A DNA stretch of 64,000 bases, taken from Myrica gale (taxonomy: Eukaryota; Streptophyta; Magnoliopsida; Fagales; Myricaceae). Below the pieces are notes generated by a model. The model was not told the origin of the DNA, did no database searches, and saw only the letters and a list, made by a program, of their open reading frames with translations. The DNA lies in NCBI GenBank assembly GCA_963930655.1, contig OZ005607.1:21340374-21404373 (forward strand). The letters run 5' to 3'. Both the position numbers and the translations under genes were made by a program. Positions 48,675-61,993 of the stretch are shown here, piece after piece (the first letter of the stretch is position 1; every line of letters starts with the position of its first letter).

Positions 48675-50125
48675 AAGATTGTTAGGTCGTATAATTTTCC
48701 TCGTATAGCTGCTAGCGGATTAAAATTTTTAAAGGAAAAGTCACTTTAACAACTAAAAGAATCTCAAATAAGGATTTTAATTATTTTTACACATTGAGTC
48801 CTAAATTTTTAAAATCAATCAATTTGCACACTGAAAACAAAATGCGACGGTCAAAGTTACGCTACATGACTCATTTATAACACATATAATACGATTTTGA
48901 TGAATGACATTTTTTTAAATGTGTAAATCGATGAAATTTGATAGTTTTATAACTCAATGTAGTGAAGATAGTAGTTATGACACTTTTCCATGATTACTCA
49001 TGTAGTCTCGGATGTGACTTTTCTCTAAAAATCTAAACTATGCATGAGCGTAAAGGATGAGTCACTTGTGGCTGGTGGCAAAAATACTATTTGCGGGAGC
49101 AGATGGCTCGATTCGAATCATTCCTTGGTGCTCTTTTCTTGGGTCAAGGTTAGACTCAAGCCCAGTAGATAGACGCTACGGTTGGATTGATCTCGAATCA
49201 GTCTCGGCCCATTTTTAAGAGCTTCAATAATCCTTAACTCGGTAGATATATTCAAGTGATATGAGTATTGAGAATAACCCTTCAAACAAAAAAAAAAGAA
49301 AAAAAAAAGCATATCATAAAATTAGTAAAGATATTCATTCTAAAAAAAGCTTCCTTAACACGGTAGGATATATATTTATACAACGGTTGCAATAGGAACT
49401 TAAATAGCCTCTATCCAATAGGTTCTCCATACTACAAAAAAAAAATTGTGACTTTTAATAACAAAAAATTTTGTCACTAAAAATCAAAATTTCGTCAAAG
49501 TATTAGTAATGAATTTTTTTCTTCACCAACTCCATCAGCAAAAAAGCGTCATAAAAAGTATTTAGTCACAAAAGGCCAACTGAAATTTTGCTCTTCTGCA
49601 TTTGACACAACTAAAGAAAAAGAAAGAAAGAGAAAATCTTGACTTCTGATTTTTAAACTATTATCTAAATTTCATTTATCAGACTGAATCACTAATTTCA
49701 AAATGTATTCATAAATATTATTTTTATAATTTGATATATTTTTTAGATAGAGATTTTATGTAATTTTTTATCTGAATTATACATTATAATTTCAAAAAAA
49801 ATTAACATAATAGATAAATGTTATTAGAGAATTCATATTATCCAAATTGTATATAGACGATATTGCTTATATTATTTATCTCTAAATTTAAAGATTACGA
49901 AGCATGAACCGACACATCTTTCTTCAAGGCGAAGAAACCATTGTTGATCCTCTACGAGTGATCCCCTTTTTGTCACATCAGAATGCTAAAACAAAGTGTG
50001 ACAGCGATGAAGACAGTTGAGTTAATTGCTTGACTGTAGAAAACGACATAGGTTTTGAGTGGTTGTGTGATGTGGCAGCATCTGGTTCTCCAATTTCCCA
50101 GTTTGCTTTCTCTCTCTGCCACCAC

Positions 50126-50268
50126 TCGTGGTTATCTCCCCGTGTCATTATATTGCTCTCTCTTACTGAATCACTCGTTTACCAGCTGTTATCGAGTCGT
50201 GGTTATCGACCCGTGTCATTGTATTGCTCTCTCTTACTGAATCACTCGTTTCCAAGTTGTTTATCGAG
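50126..50268. repeat. Two tandem copies of a 71-bp unit
   Basis: Both copies contain TCGTGGTTATC, CCGTGTCATT and TTACTGAATCACTCGTTT. No coding function seen. Confidence 0.8.
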
Positions 50269-50987
50269 TCGGTCAGTGATATCGGTCAATGAGTCAAAGA
50301 GATGGTGTCTTTAGAGTACATTTGTTTGCTTATAAAACAAATTGCAATGTTTTCAGGTATTTACATGTATTTAAAAAAGAGATGTAAAAAAATTTAAGTC
50401 AATGGTAAAAGTTTTATTATTTTTTAGAAAACAAATTAAGTTTAATTTTTTTTAAATCAAAATCTTTTTTAGGTAACATTATAATACGTCTCATATTTAT
50501 GGACAAAAATAAATAAGTCTCTCTCAAGTTCTAATATATTTTATTCCGTCTTATAGGACTGGACAAAAAACTCGAGACTCGAAGCCCGGACCCAAAACTG
50601 ACTCGTTCTGACCCGATCGAGTCGGCTTTATTTGGGGCTGGGGTCAGATTTTATTTATGGATTTCAAAATATTCGGGTCGGGTTAGGGTTTGTTAAATAC
50701 ATTCCGAAAAATCCGAATTTGAAAGGTTGCATATGATAGTTTTATATTCTTATCTTTCTCAGGTCAAGTGGGCACTTCAACTAACAACAATTGAACTTTG
50801 GGGACCAATTTTATTTCAAAAGTGTACCTCATGGACATTCACTTTGAAATCAGTACCTTATGGACTAAAATATTAAAATTTTGAGAAAAAATTTCATATC
50901 TCGGGATAACCTACGATTGGCGTTGAGATTACAAATTTGTTGGCTAAAGCAATAGGACAGATGATCAATGTATCTAAAAACACTTAC

Positions 50988-52374
50988 CTCAGCTAGTTCT
51001 TCAATATCAAACGCTTCACTCTTCACTGAGCGCTTTGGGTTCGGATCGCTTTCACCATACCCAGCTCTGTCGAATGATAGTATATAGACGCCCAGCTCCA
51101 TCACTTCCTGCACGTTCAAAGTCAATTATGTCCATTTATTCCTACATTGTAATGGGTTGCCCCCTTCAATTCTGGGAAAGAACTCTTAATAATCTCTAAT
51201 ATATGCAGTCTGTATAGATTCATATGACCCAATTCCCAAAACTTTGGCCAAGTTTTATTCTTCCAATTTTTTGAGCAAGTGTTCAGAGAAGTTTTCTCGG
51301 GCACATTGTGTTTGTTTCGTTTTCCTGAAGATCTACTCTGACACAAAGCAAAATATTCAAGAAATGACCGTGTACCCAAGATGACTGGGGGTTCTATCTC
51401 ATTGCAGAAACTCAAGAAATGACCGTGCTGATCTCACGCACCCGACCGTGTTCTTATTTTTGGACTGCTTTTGGCTGTCTCTGAAGGCCATGTGCGTCTT
51501 GGGAGGCTTCCCCTTCTCGGGCCTGCCTCTGCCGCTCGTTTCTCCCCCCCCCCCCCCACACCGCCGGCGTTTTGGCTCTTTAGCGCCTTCGGAGTGGTCC
51601 TCTGATTCCGGCTTGGTTTTTTTGTCTTTTGTTTGTTTCTGACTTTGTTTTGGTCTTCGTTTGTTTCTTGTTTGGTTGTTCCCGGCTCCTCGGTGGGCTT
51701 TTTCGGTCCCTTTGGATCTTTTCTAGCTCTCCGTTGGGGCTGTACGCTACCTAGCATAAAGCATATAGTGGTTTTCCTAATCCTTTTTTGGATCCTTCTA
51801 GTTTTCTTTTACAGTTAGGTGATTGTTAGGCCTTATGTAAGATTTTTCTTGTATGGTTTCTCTTTTTTTTCTAAGCGTGTATGGTTTAACTCTTGAAATG
51901 CAATTCCAACGACATTATTCAGAACCAATAAAAAAAGGAACAACAATATATGATTTCGTGCTCAAATCTGATGCATTACACCATATATGCTCTAAAGTTC
52001 GTCTCAGGATCAACTTTGTGGATGGATATATTAGTGAACAAACCTACAAGTAATCCAGCATTTCCAACTTCCAAATGTTTAGTAAAAAAAAAAATCAGCT
52101 TCAGGAAGAGTGATCCTTACTTGAGAGAGTGGCAGATATATGTCTTTAGAACTGTCAAAGCCATGAACAACAATGACTTTATACTCTGCATTTTCTTTAG
52201 CAACACCTCTTTCTCTGTATGCCAAATCCCTTCCATCACTGAGTTTGATTCTTGGAGAAGTAACAGAAGGACCATTGGGTGTCCCACAGATCTTTGGAGG
52301 TGGAGGCTTAGTGTTCCTATAAACATACAGAATCACACCCGCTATCAACACCGATGCCACCACTGGAAGCATCT
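50988..52374 (-). pseudogene. Truncated alpha/beta-hydrolase, middle copy of the array
   Basis: Two exons survive. 52121-52374 (254 bases, the same length as in both neighbours) begins at MLPVVASVLIAGVILYVY, a hydrophobic anchor, then PPPPKICGTPNGPSVTSPRIKLSDGRDLAYRERGV and VHGFDSS. 51107-50988 encodes ELGVYILSFDRAGYGESDPNPKRSVKSEAFDIEELAE and then stops at a GTAAGTG, 92 bases short of the 212-base exon in the neighbours. The nucleophile Ser elbow, the Asp and the His, all of which lie later, are absent from the next 5 kb. The basic first exon was not found either. The two exons have no stops or frameshifts, so the loss may be fairly recent. It cannot make a working hydrolase, though a transcript is possible. 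Confidence 0.82.
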
Positions 52375-54762
52375 CTGGAACTGAAAAGAACGTTACATAG
52401 GGGTTAGCAGTTGCAATGAGCAAGCTCTCAGTATAGCTTTTGAATTGAGGGAAAAAAACAATAATATTATAAATAGAGAACTGCAAAGGCTAGGAAAACC
52501 CAACCTGAAGAGGACAGAGACAACAAATGTTTTCTATGTTAGTGGGGGCAATGGCTTTTATATATGCAGCAGCTCAGGTTTTTATTGTGGATTAGGTGTC
52601 TGTCTGTCTGAATTTGCCGTTTCACTTGACTCTCAGTAGCTACCTAACCATCCACCCTTCTTGGGACAACATAATAGTAAGGCCCAAAGGGATAGGACAT
52701 GTTCTGCGTAATGGGAATTGGAAGATTTGCTAGAAACAGAGCCAGATGTATTTTATTTGGTTCACCATGATTTGAGGCTTCACGATGATGGAGAACCAAC
52801 AGCAGCATTGTTTTTCGAGGGGCTGGTAGATGCAGAGAGCAATTATAATCTTATTTGAATTTATCAGCTGCTGCTTCTGTATGGCTGGTAGGCAGCAGCT
52901 GCATTTCCATCGACCAAGAGGACGAAAAGTTCCATCCGAATCATGGACCAGATTGCATTAATGGGACCTCCAATTATTATACTTGCCCTGTTGTATTTGG
53001 TACAGTCAAGCTCGGGAGTTGGTATGGTTAGGCCTGGAGTTGACGATAGAAAATCTATAAAAGGTTGATGGAAAAATTGACAAGTCCTACGCTTCACGTA
53101 GAAAACAGAGGTAGGTGTCGGAAATGGACAAGTATGTCTGTCGAAATAATCTCTCTTTTCTATTAAATTATCTATTTTTACTATAATAAATATAAAAAAT
53201 TCACTCCGTCTCTCTTTTACTTTTTCATTACTTTCCTGCTCCAAAATTGTCAAAAGGCTGGTATGCAAACTTATCCATTTCATTACTTTTACATCCTCTC
53301 TAGAAGAAAAGTGTCAAAAGGCTGGTATGCAAACTCGGTGTTGGAATCTAGTATAAAGACTCTTTTCATGGGGATTTTGAGAGTACAGATATATAAAACA
53401 CCAAAGTGGCAAAAATCAAACAATCAGAATCTGTTTTAACAGAACTAGGCTCGTTTATGGAGAATACTTACGGAAGCCAAAGGTAGTACACTTCAACTTG
53501 GCAGCTTCTTAGGATGTCTGTCGGTGTTTGCAAATTCTACTAGAGTCGGTGAAAGAGTGAAGATACAGATGTTTTGAATGGATTTTTTGTTATGTTTATT
53601 ATAATTGTTAGATTTTACCAAATAGAGTGTGTATCCGGAAATATTTTGTGTGAAATCTCTGATTTGCAAGAATATTGGTCGCTCGTCTTACAGCCTATGA
53701 TCAATAATCCACAAATCACAAACACTGCTCTCAAGTTGTCCAGTCTCCTAATAAATTTCACCCTTCAAATCGAAGGCTAAAAGATGGAAGCCTTGAGATA
53801 AAGTTCTTCTATGTGAGATTGTTTATACTATGTCGATTGATTTTTCTCTCTACTTTTATTTTTTAAAAATAAAAGTATGTAGGAATCTCACACATAGAAT
53901 CTCAAGGAGAAAAATCAACTAAGTTTGAATTCCAATTTGAAACCAGGATTAGATATCCAGTTCAACCATAGATTTTTCTAACAATAATGAAAAGAGATGA
54001 CTTGATGAGAAGAGAGATATTACTTTATAATTATTTTATTAAGTTAAAATATTTAGATGGTTAAACTTATGGGACGCACACATCGTCATACACGTGGGGG
54101 TTTGGAAAAACTCTTTTAACTCTCCTTTGACTTAATTTTGCTTGTGCGTACATAACCTTATGTTTTAGGTCATTTTTCGCAAAAACCAATCAAATAATAT
54201 AATTGAACTTATCTGTACATAACGCTTTTTTGCTCAATTCTCTCTACTTGTATGACATATTTGGGGATTAAGATATTATTTAATTTACTACAGGTGAATC
54301 CTACTATATTTAATATAATTACCGAACATATGGATAGGGTTGTCCGATCCGATCCGCCCGACCGACCCGAACCTGTCTGAAACCGACCGAATTTGGTCGG
54401 GTTATACACGAGGCCGGGTAGGTGCGGGCCCGTCTATAGTCGGGTTGGTCCTCGATATACCGCATGTTCGCCTCAGCCCGCCCCGCCCTGCCCGAATCTT
54501 ATATATTTCCTAAACCCTACGCAGTCTACCTCCTTCAAGCCTCAACTCGTCGCCGCCTGCCTCCAATAGTAGGGCTGTACCTAGAAAAGAGTGGGGGTGG
54601 AAAACTACGATGTAATATTATTGTAAAAACAATCCAACAAGAAGAAAATTTCTCCATTTACATAAACCTTCGGAAGCAGCAACGAAGCAAAGATCTAACA
54701 GCTGAACACCACAGGGTGTCCCTTTCTTGAGACACCATCATATGGTAGTCCTAGTAAAGAGT
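52375..54762. other. Intergenic between two hydrolase copies
   Basis: Near 54334-54420 is TAGGGTTGTCCGATCC followed by many CGACCGACC/GGTCGGG motifs, resembling an hAT end with no partner found. A short sequence, TGTCAAAAGGCTGGTATGCA, occurs twice (about 53249 and 53309). No gene was recognised. Confidence 0.4.
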
Positions 54763-57700
54763 TTATCCCAGCAAAAGCGCCCTTAAAATGGCTTCACATA
54801 TGTCGCTCCTGAAGAAAATTAAATGCCCTCCATTAGGAACCTCATGATAATGAATCCATGGAAGCTTCTTTGAAAGATAACGATGAAGCTCAAAGGGAAT
54901 GGCCCTGTCTTCATAGGCTTGCCAAATATGAACCGAGCCTTCATTGTCTGGGAAAGGATTTGTTATGTTGGTAGGATCAAATTCCCAGTTGCTATAACCA
55001 ACAATTATATCTCGGTGCAGCGATTCATAAACACCTTGCTGTTTAATCTTTTCCTGATTGCAGAAACATAAATGTGCAAGGCTGATGTTAGTCCTTGTCT
55101 CTTATATGAATAAGTACAAGGGGAATTGATCACAAACATAGTGTACCATGTGGGGTCATAAGGGGTTACTTCAATAGTCAGTGTACCATGTGGGGTCAGC
55201 CATGAATTACTCGAAGTAAAACTGAAAATTTGATGAGAAAAAAAGTATTGGGATAAACTTTGCAACCCGCAGGGCTAAAGATTTTGTGAAGTTTTCTAGT
55301 ATATAATATATGGCACGGGAAAGGGCAATACACCAAAAAACATAGATTATTTCCCAACTTGGAGTTTAATGCATTAGATGTTATTACCACCCAGTTGATT
55401 CAACTAACAGTAAATTTGAGGGTAAAAGTCATGTTCCATGTATAGATATAATGCGTTAAGATAAACCATGAGTACAAGACAATAAACTACCTGGCCAACA
55501 CTTGGTGCTTCTGACAACCTCCTCAAAATCTCCCAATCGTGGTTGTTGAACATTTCTGCAGCATCCGTGGCCAATGAAGGAAACCATGTCTGAGTCATCC
55601 ACCAATAGAATAACCAAGGGGCGTAATGTGCAATTCGAAATGACCATTGGAATGATGAAGGCAATTTCCCCAATGCAGTTCTTGATAGATTAGCAGGAAA
55701 ACCAGGCCACCAGTAGTGCACAAAAGGAACAACCAGGGAAGCTCCAGACAACCTGCCAACAAAGTCTCAGTAACATATTCATATTAACTTATCTATACCT
55801 CCAAAAAAAATGGATGTATCAGCTGAAGCAAGGAATCACACCTGTGTGGTATGTATTTCAGGCAACTCCAAACAGGGTAAGCTCCCATGGAGATTCCAAT
55901 TACATAAAATTTAGACCCAATCTGCAACAGATCAGCAAGTTCCTGTATATCAAATGCTTCGCTCTTCACTGAGCGCGAAGGATATGGATCACTCTCTCCA
56001 TAACCTGCTCTGTCGAAGAATAGAAAATATATCCTTAGCTCCTCTATAAGTTCCTGAAAATCACAATATACCGAAACATTGTTACCATGGTTTACAGCAC
56101 AGTAAACAGCAACATGCAAAAAAGCATCCCACCTCAATTAATCTAAGCAAAAGGAATATACTAACATTAATGACAATTTAAACATCCAGGGAACTCCAAT
56201 ACCCAATACAGCTTTAAAATGGAGGAGAGGTCAGAAGAAATGGAAGTTTGAATTTGGTCATCCTAATGGCCGGAATTGTGGTATCAGTTATTGCAGTTGG
56301 AACTATTAACAAAATAAATACACATTCTGGTGTATGGTGCACTATTAAAAGTCTTCACCAGTCAAGAGAGTGACCACATCATGAAAGAACTTTAAGCCTC
56401 ACTCTTCACCAAGGATCATAATTTGATGCACTAACACGAGGAAATAGCTTTTCGTCATTTTGTTCGCATCTGAACAAAGTTTGCTCTGGTTCACATCTAG
56501 TGTGCATGTATTACTACATGACCCATACTCGTCAAAGACTGGGTAAATGAGAGTTCACCTAGCAAGTAATGATCATTTATATCAAACGTAACATGAAAAC
56601 ATCACAATGATTAAAGCAACGCACTAAACAAAGAAATGTTTAGAATCACTTTTTGCTGCATCTCTCTGTATCTGTCTCTCTCTCTCTATCTATCTGAGAA
56701 CCTGAGTTTCATTTTCTTTCCTTTCAAGGATCTTGATTTTCATTTTTAATCCATAATAAAAGCAAGCAGCTCGGATAATATTGCTTCTACTTTCTTTCCT
56801 CAAATTTCCTCGAAAATCAGATGTGAGGGCCAAATTTACTTGTAGGCCTTGAAACAGGAAAATTCAACCACATCTTTGAACTAATTACAAAAAGAGTGCT
56901 CAGGAACTAAAGAAGCAGAGATTTTTCATACTTGAGAGAAAGGTAGATCTAGATCTTTTGAGCTGTCATATCCATGAATGACAATGATCTTGTACTTCGC
57001 CTCTTTCTTTGGAACTCCAGATTCTCTGTAGGCCAAATGCCTTCCATCACTGAGTTTAACTCTAGTTGAGGTGATAGAAGGGCCATTTGGTGATCCACAT
57101 ATTTTCGGTGCTGGAGGCTTCATTGCCTGATAGGCCCACCCCAGAAGACCTACTGCTAATGCCACAACTATTGGTGCTATCATTGCTGGGATATGTGATA
57201 ACGATTAACTACCATGTCAGTGACAAGATAAAAAAACCAACTGTGAAGGACACTAAATAAATTTTCTCAAACTTACGAATGGTGAAGTTCATGAAGATGT
57301 AATATTTTGATGAATTACAGAGCACATAGATAATTTCAGACAGTTTCTCCTTAAAGTTCATCGGGCATCAGGGGTACGTTTGCACATTTCAAAATACTGA
57401 CAATTCAAATAGGAAAAAAAAAAGACAAAATGAAACTATGAAGAACCATAGACTGATGCTGTCCTTTGCTGTTTCAGAATCCTGATTCTTGAAAAGGAGC
57501 AAATATACAGAACACGTACAAGTTTCATGCCGAAGAACTTAAAGGAGAAAGGACGAAATGCATGATACAGTTATGGGAATTTACGAGGACCAAGAGAAGG
57601 GTAACAATAGTTTGGGGTATCAAGATGCACAGATCAAGATACTCTACAAATACGATGAAATTCGGAGAAAGATAGACACAAAAATTATTATATGTACATA

Positions 57701-58958
57701 AAATACTGTAGGACTCCTTCAGACCTTCAGATATTCAACATTAAATATAATGGAGCTCTCATACTATGTCTGTCTCTACCAAAATTATACCATGCCATTT
57801 AGGCAAAGAATTATTGAGGATCGTACTCCACCCTTTAATGCAGCGCATTAATTTTCCTCATTATTGAACCTAAAGATCAGAGGAATTAAAACATTAAAAC
57901 CAAGCCTGTTTGGGCAACAAATCCTTCACCAATGTCAACCATACGTCATGGAAACAAATCCCCTGCACAGCCAGCCTTCTTTTATGGAAACAAACCTTGG
58001 AAACAGCTAGCTCTTATCATATTCATTGCCATATGTTCAATGCTGCGTATAATAGACACAGCTCCTCTCACAGAAACGTGAGAAAGTAAATATCTGTTCA
58101 AGCTCAATTTCAGGATACTGTAAGATAAACGTCACACCATTTCATGGTGCCGTTAGCATCTACTCATTAGGGAAATATTAAAGAGGTCCCCATGCCATTA
58201 ATTCAAGGCAATATGAGGTGACTACAGGCTAATCAGGGGTTGTGTGGTGGGAAGCCACAAATGAAACATATAAAGGCTATGAGAAATCATGCTGACGGGG
58301 TAAATGCTATCCAACAGAAAATAACTCCAAGATCAACTCTCCTTTCCCCAAAGTTTTCGAGGAACACTCCCTAGTTCTTCTCTGCTTCTTCATGAGCACA
58401 ACTTCAGAAGAAGACTGAGTTTTCATTCGGGAAAAAAATTGTTGATCATAATTCATGACCTTTGTATCTTGAATTAAGATTATAATATCTTTTCCATATT
58501 GTTACATAAGAGTGAAATAGCATATCATGCAAAGGAAAAATATTTGCTTTGTTGGGGTAAAGAAATGAATTTCAAATATCTGCCAAGCAGAACAGACTAA
58601 GATCAAGACCTTTCCAGATTCAACTAAAGTGAAAGTGCTACCTCCAAACTAAGATCAAGAAATTCTCAAAAAATCAAGGAGTAAAAGTTGCACTCCGTCA
58701 CAGACAATTGAATTTGCTTCAACAAACGAAAAGAAGAAGGTAAAAGAACTAGACGTAAACAATAAGAAAAAAATCTAGAAAAAGTGAAAAATTGAGAGAC
58801 CAACCTGAAGGAAGTTGAAAGGAAGTGGGTTTAGCTTTGTTCTTCCTGGTATGAGCTCTGGCTTGTGCGGCGGATACTTTCCTGCTTGACCGCTGCCATT
58901 TTCTTTTCAAGAGCACAGTCACTTGGATAGGACAAGGGGACAAGACAATGTGAGCCAC
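54763..58958 (-). CDS. Alpha/beta-hydrolase, third copy of the array
   Basis: Five exons: 58805-58958, 56932-57185, 55842-56053, 55491-55752, 54763-55053; all GT-AG and in frame, about 390 residues. Exon 1 is basic (VTVLLKRKWQRSSRKVSAAQARAHTRKNK). Exon 2 starts with a hydrophobic anchor (MIAPIVVALAVGLLGWAYQ), then PPAPKICGSPNGPSITSTRVKLSDGRHLAYRESGVP and VIHGYDSS. Exon 3 has FDRAGYGESDPYPSRSVKSEAFDIQELADLLQIGSKFYVIG with the elbow GISMGAY (catalytic Ser). Exon 4 has VHYWWPGFPANLS and HYAPWLFYWWMTQ. The last exon, which has no Met, carries NWEFDP, the acid in WQAYEDRAIP and the His in VPNGGHLI, ending ALLLG. The triad is complete. Probably a membrane-anchored esterase-type enzyme of unknown substrate. 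Internal exon lengths (254, 212, 262) equal those of the copy at 41606, so the two arose by duplication. Confidence 0.92.
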
Positions 58959-60691
58959 GGTTTCTCATTGAGAAAGTGACAAATGATCTTTTTTCTTTTA
59001 ACCTTTAACCGGAAAAGCCGCTGTAACTACAACGTGGACTTACATGCAAATTGCAACTCAGGAGTAAAAGCTCCGGCCTTTGAGCTTTTTTTTTTTTTGA
59101 TTTGCAGGAGTCGTGGGTGCAATCCATTTTTAGAGAACTAGTGAAGTCAAGCGTTGCCATTTTTGTTGCAGAATTAGATTTATAAAAATGACTTATGCTT
59201 CATTCGTTAAGTCAGCCTCATACCCAATTCTGTTTCTATAATAAAAATCAATCACGTTAAGGTGATACAATGTGTATTTGTTTCCGCTTTAAATCCCAAG
59301 TCAGCAAGTAAACTGATTAGGCCTAAGTTAGTCTAAAATTTTCTTGCCAACTGTAATATGCAATTAGAAGAGAGTTAAATATAAAAATTTGGGGTGTATT
59401 AGTGTTTGTGCAATAATTGTTGAGGTGTAAAAAAATTAATGATATATTTTTTTAAGATTGTTGTTTGTAGATTATTTTTATTGGGATGAGTGAAAAATAT
59501 AAAAGTTAAAATAATATTAAAATTTATGTTTATTTATACTATTTATAATGATTTCACTTTTTCTTTTACTTTTTTTATTATGATATATATATTTAAAAAG
59601 TATTGAATACGTTAAAAAAATAAAGAAGAAGAAGAAGTCAGATATGAGAAGATGTTGTAAGATGTGGGAATAAAATGTCGTCGCTGGGTAATTAAAAAAC
59701 AAAAGAAGTGTTTGGGGGAATAAAAAAGCAGGCATGAAAAGTTGTGGTCAGATGTGGTCGGTAAAATATCATATTCACCCTCAATACTCTTCAATGCATA
59801 AGAAATGAGACAAGATTATTCTGTCTATTCAGATTACCTTCGAAGTTAATTCACCGATTATGTGGGAGCCACATATTTTGCACAAACTCATTTTACCCTT
59901 TTTCTTTTACGTCCTCGACGCATTACAATATGATACTTCGGTGATTCTTCAACGCTTCTTAGAAAAAAAATTAATCGCATCCTTCGTTTCAACTGGTTCG
60001 GTTTAAGTTGGTAGAAACTTGAATGCGATTATCTCGTTTTGTCTGTCGACGGTGGATGACATAGCCCATTGGTCACCGCATGGAACCCACGCCTCTTACT
60101 GGTATTATTCTCTCCATAATAGAGGCCTAGAAACGTGACCCAATAATGGCCCTCCACAGTTGCTACGCTACATCAGTCTTGGGCAGTCACATCACATATA
60201 AAATACTGATAATTTAACCCTATTTTGTTCGGATATTCAAATACAGTGGGCCCAAAAGAAAACATCAGAGATAGAGATAGATCAGACCAATAAATAAATA
60301 AATAAATATTAATAATTTTTCACAATTCTCAGTAAATTTACACTTGACCTCAATAAAAAAAAAATTGTTTTCTCAAATTTTTATTTTTCAGCCCATCAAA
60401 CAGAGATGCCTCGTTGGAGTTTCTGCAGTTTGTGATGGTAGGACGCATTTGTTGTTCTCGGGGTCTTTGGGCCTGATTTGTATATATGAGTTCCTTGGCC
60501 ACTTTTTAATGATGTAAAGGGCTTCAGGCCCAAGTTGGTCATATAACTGGGCTTTTGGGCCCTTTCATGCACTGCGTCTATTGTAATTGTCCTTATTATA
60601 AAATAAAGTTATTTCATTGCCTAATGAAAAGAAATGTTTATATTTTTCGTGTTCTCCGTGATGAAAGATCTAACAATCCAAGTACTGCATT
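58959..60691. other. Promoter side of the third hydrolase and intergenic DNA
   Basis: AT-rich, with an AT-rich dispersed-repeat-like block at about 59370-59640. No gene was recognised. Confidence 0.4.
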
Positions 60692-61092
60692 TAGGAGTGG
60701 GTAAGGGTAGTACCGTTAAGGTGGTGGATCCAGTCCAGTCCTTGTCGGAATTCCGGTCATGCCGGTATCTGATGCCAGGCGGTTTGTGTCAGATTTGGGC
60801 CCAAACCGCCTAGATCATGGCTCATACCGCTAGTATATTGAGCTTTGCTCGGATTTATTATTTTATTTACTATTTTATAATTTGGATATTGGATCCATTT
60901 AGATTTTGTTGTGCTTGAAAAGTTTATGATTTTATAATATTTAAAAAAAGGAATGACAGATAAATAAATCATAAATAGTTCATGGAAGAAAAGCTATACA
61001 ACATTCAATTTGAAATCAAAATAAAAGAATGACCTTTGACAACAACAAATTAAAAAGGAAAAAAATTATTGAAACTTGAATGAAAGAAAATA

Positions 61093-61320
61093 GGAAAATT
61101 TGTTTTTCAGTCACTGAGTTTTACACCATTTTTATTTTTAGTCCTTAAACTTAATGAGTCGAATTTTTAGTCCTTTAGTTTTCATACTGTTTAAATATTA
61201 GTTTTTCCGTTATCCTCCGTCATCCTAACTAACGGAATTTTCATACACGTCAGCATCTCTCTCCAAGTCAGCATCCACTTTCCACGTCAGAGAAGACAAC
61301 TTATTTCATGCCTGACACAC
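61093..61320 (+). repeat. Single inverted-repeat arm of the Pack-MULE family
   Basis: Shares with the arms at 23287 and 28718, in the same order, TTTTTATTTTTAGTCCT, TTTTTAGTCC, CCGTTATCC, TAACGGAATTTTCATACACG, CCACGTCAG and GACACACAAC. More diverged than those two are from each other. No matching opposite arm was found to its right. Confidence 0.7.
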
Positions 61321-61517
61321 AACACAACTTAACGATCAATTAAATAGAACACTGCGTTTTGCACAAGTCGAAAGTTTCGTCCGTAGCAACTGTCTCCCCT
61401 TCCATTCGAGTGAGCCAAAATTCCCCCCCGCAGCAGAACTGTCTTCAAACCCTATTGAGACCCTTTTAGCAAGAAATCTCCACTTCGTTTAACAGCACAC
61501 GAACTAACCCATACCCC

Positions 61518-61593
61518 TTCGAGGAGGAGCTGAGCGCCGTCAAGAAAAAGCTCGAGAGGCTGAGACTGGACAGACGAACTAACCCATTCTCCT
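61518..61593 (+). other. Possible second captured coding fragment
   Basis: Reads PFEEELSAVKKKLERLRLD in one frame before a stop at 61591. Charged and helix-like, unlike the surrounding AT-rich sequence and with higher GC. I do not recognise the source gene. CGAACTAACCCAT occurs on both sides of it (about 61500 and 61576). Confidence 0.3.
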
Positions 61594-61869
61594 GTTAGAC
61601 TTTTGTTTGTTCAAATGGTTGGTGTAGCATTTGGGTAGTGGGAAATTGTGATTCAATGGGTTTTAGATATAATTTTGAACTCTACAATTGGTTACAAAGT
61701 GGAATCAGATCTATGTTGCATATATTATGAGTGTACGGGCTATTTTTGTTTTTTCTTATATAGATTTTGGGAGCTGGCCTTGGCAATATATTTGGTTTGT
61801 TCTATATGAAATTTGAGTAAAATTTGTTGGGTATAGGTTATTATTGGTGGTGCCAACGGTGGTGCTTTT

Positions 61870-61993
61870 ATTGGAGGTGGTGGAGAAGTCGTTGTAGCAG
61901 CCTGGTGCAGGACCAGCTGCTGAAGCATAGAAGAAGGAAGAGAAGAAAGAAGAAGAGAGTGATGACGACATGGGATTCTCACTCTTTGATTAG
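61870..61993 (+). pseudogene. C-terminal piece of an acidic ribosomal stalk protein (P0/P1/P2 type)
   Basis: In one frame the sequence reads PGAGPAAEA, a stop at 61928, then KKEEKKEEESDDDMGFSLFD and the natural stop TAG at 61991-61993. The Ala/Gly/Pro hinge followed by a Lys/Glu stretch and the terminal SDDDMGFSLFD is the signature of the P0, P1 and P2 proteins, whose tail recruits elongation factors to the 60S stalk. Which of the three it came from cannot be told from the tail. The globular N-terminal domain is missing and there is an internal stop, so it is a fragment. It lies next to the MULE-type arm, inside the hAT-like element. Confidence 0.85.

Larger units (their letters stand above)
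46046..50987. other. Intergenic, repeat-derived, no gene recognised
   Basis: Holds a MITE-like AT-rich block (47080-47250), a possible MITE at about 47850-48140, tandem duplications listed separately, and near 50560-50720 GGGTCGGGTT-type sequence like an hAT end. No coding or RNA gene was recognised. The missing 3' exons of the hydrolase copy at 50988 are not here. Confidence 0.45.

Noticed and set aside
51356-51426. CAAGAAATGACCGTG repeated 55 bases apart, like a target duplication
   Set aside because: The enclosed 40 bases show no element features; more likely a small local duplication.
51434-51757. Basic Lys/Arg/Pro-rich minus-strand open frame
   Set aside because: It covers a C-homopolymer and repeat-like sequence inside the intron of the truncated hydrolase; no family resemblance.
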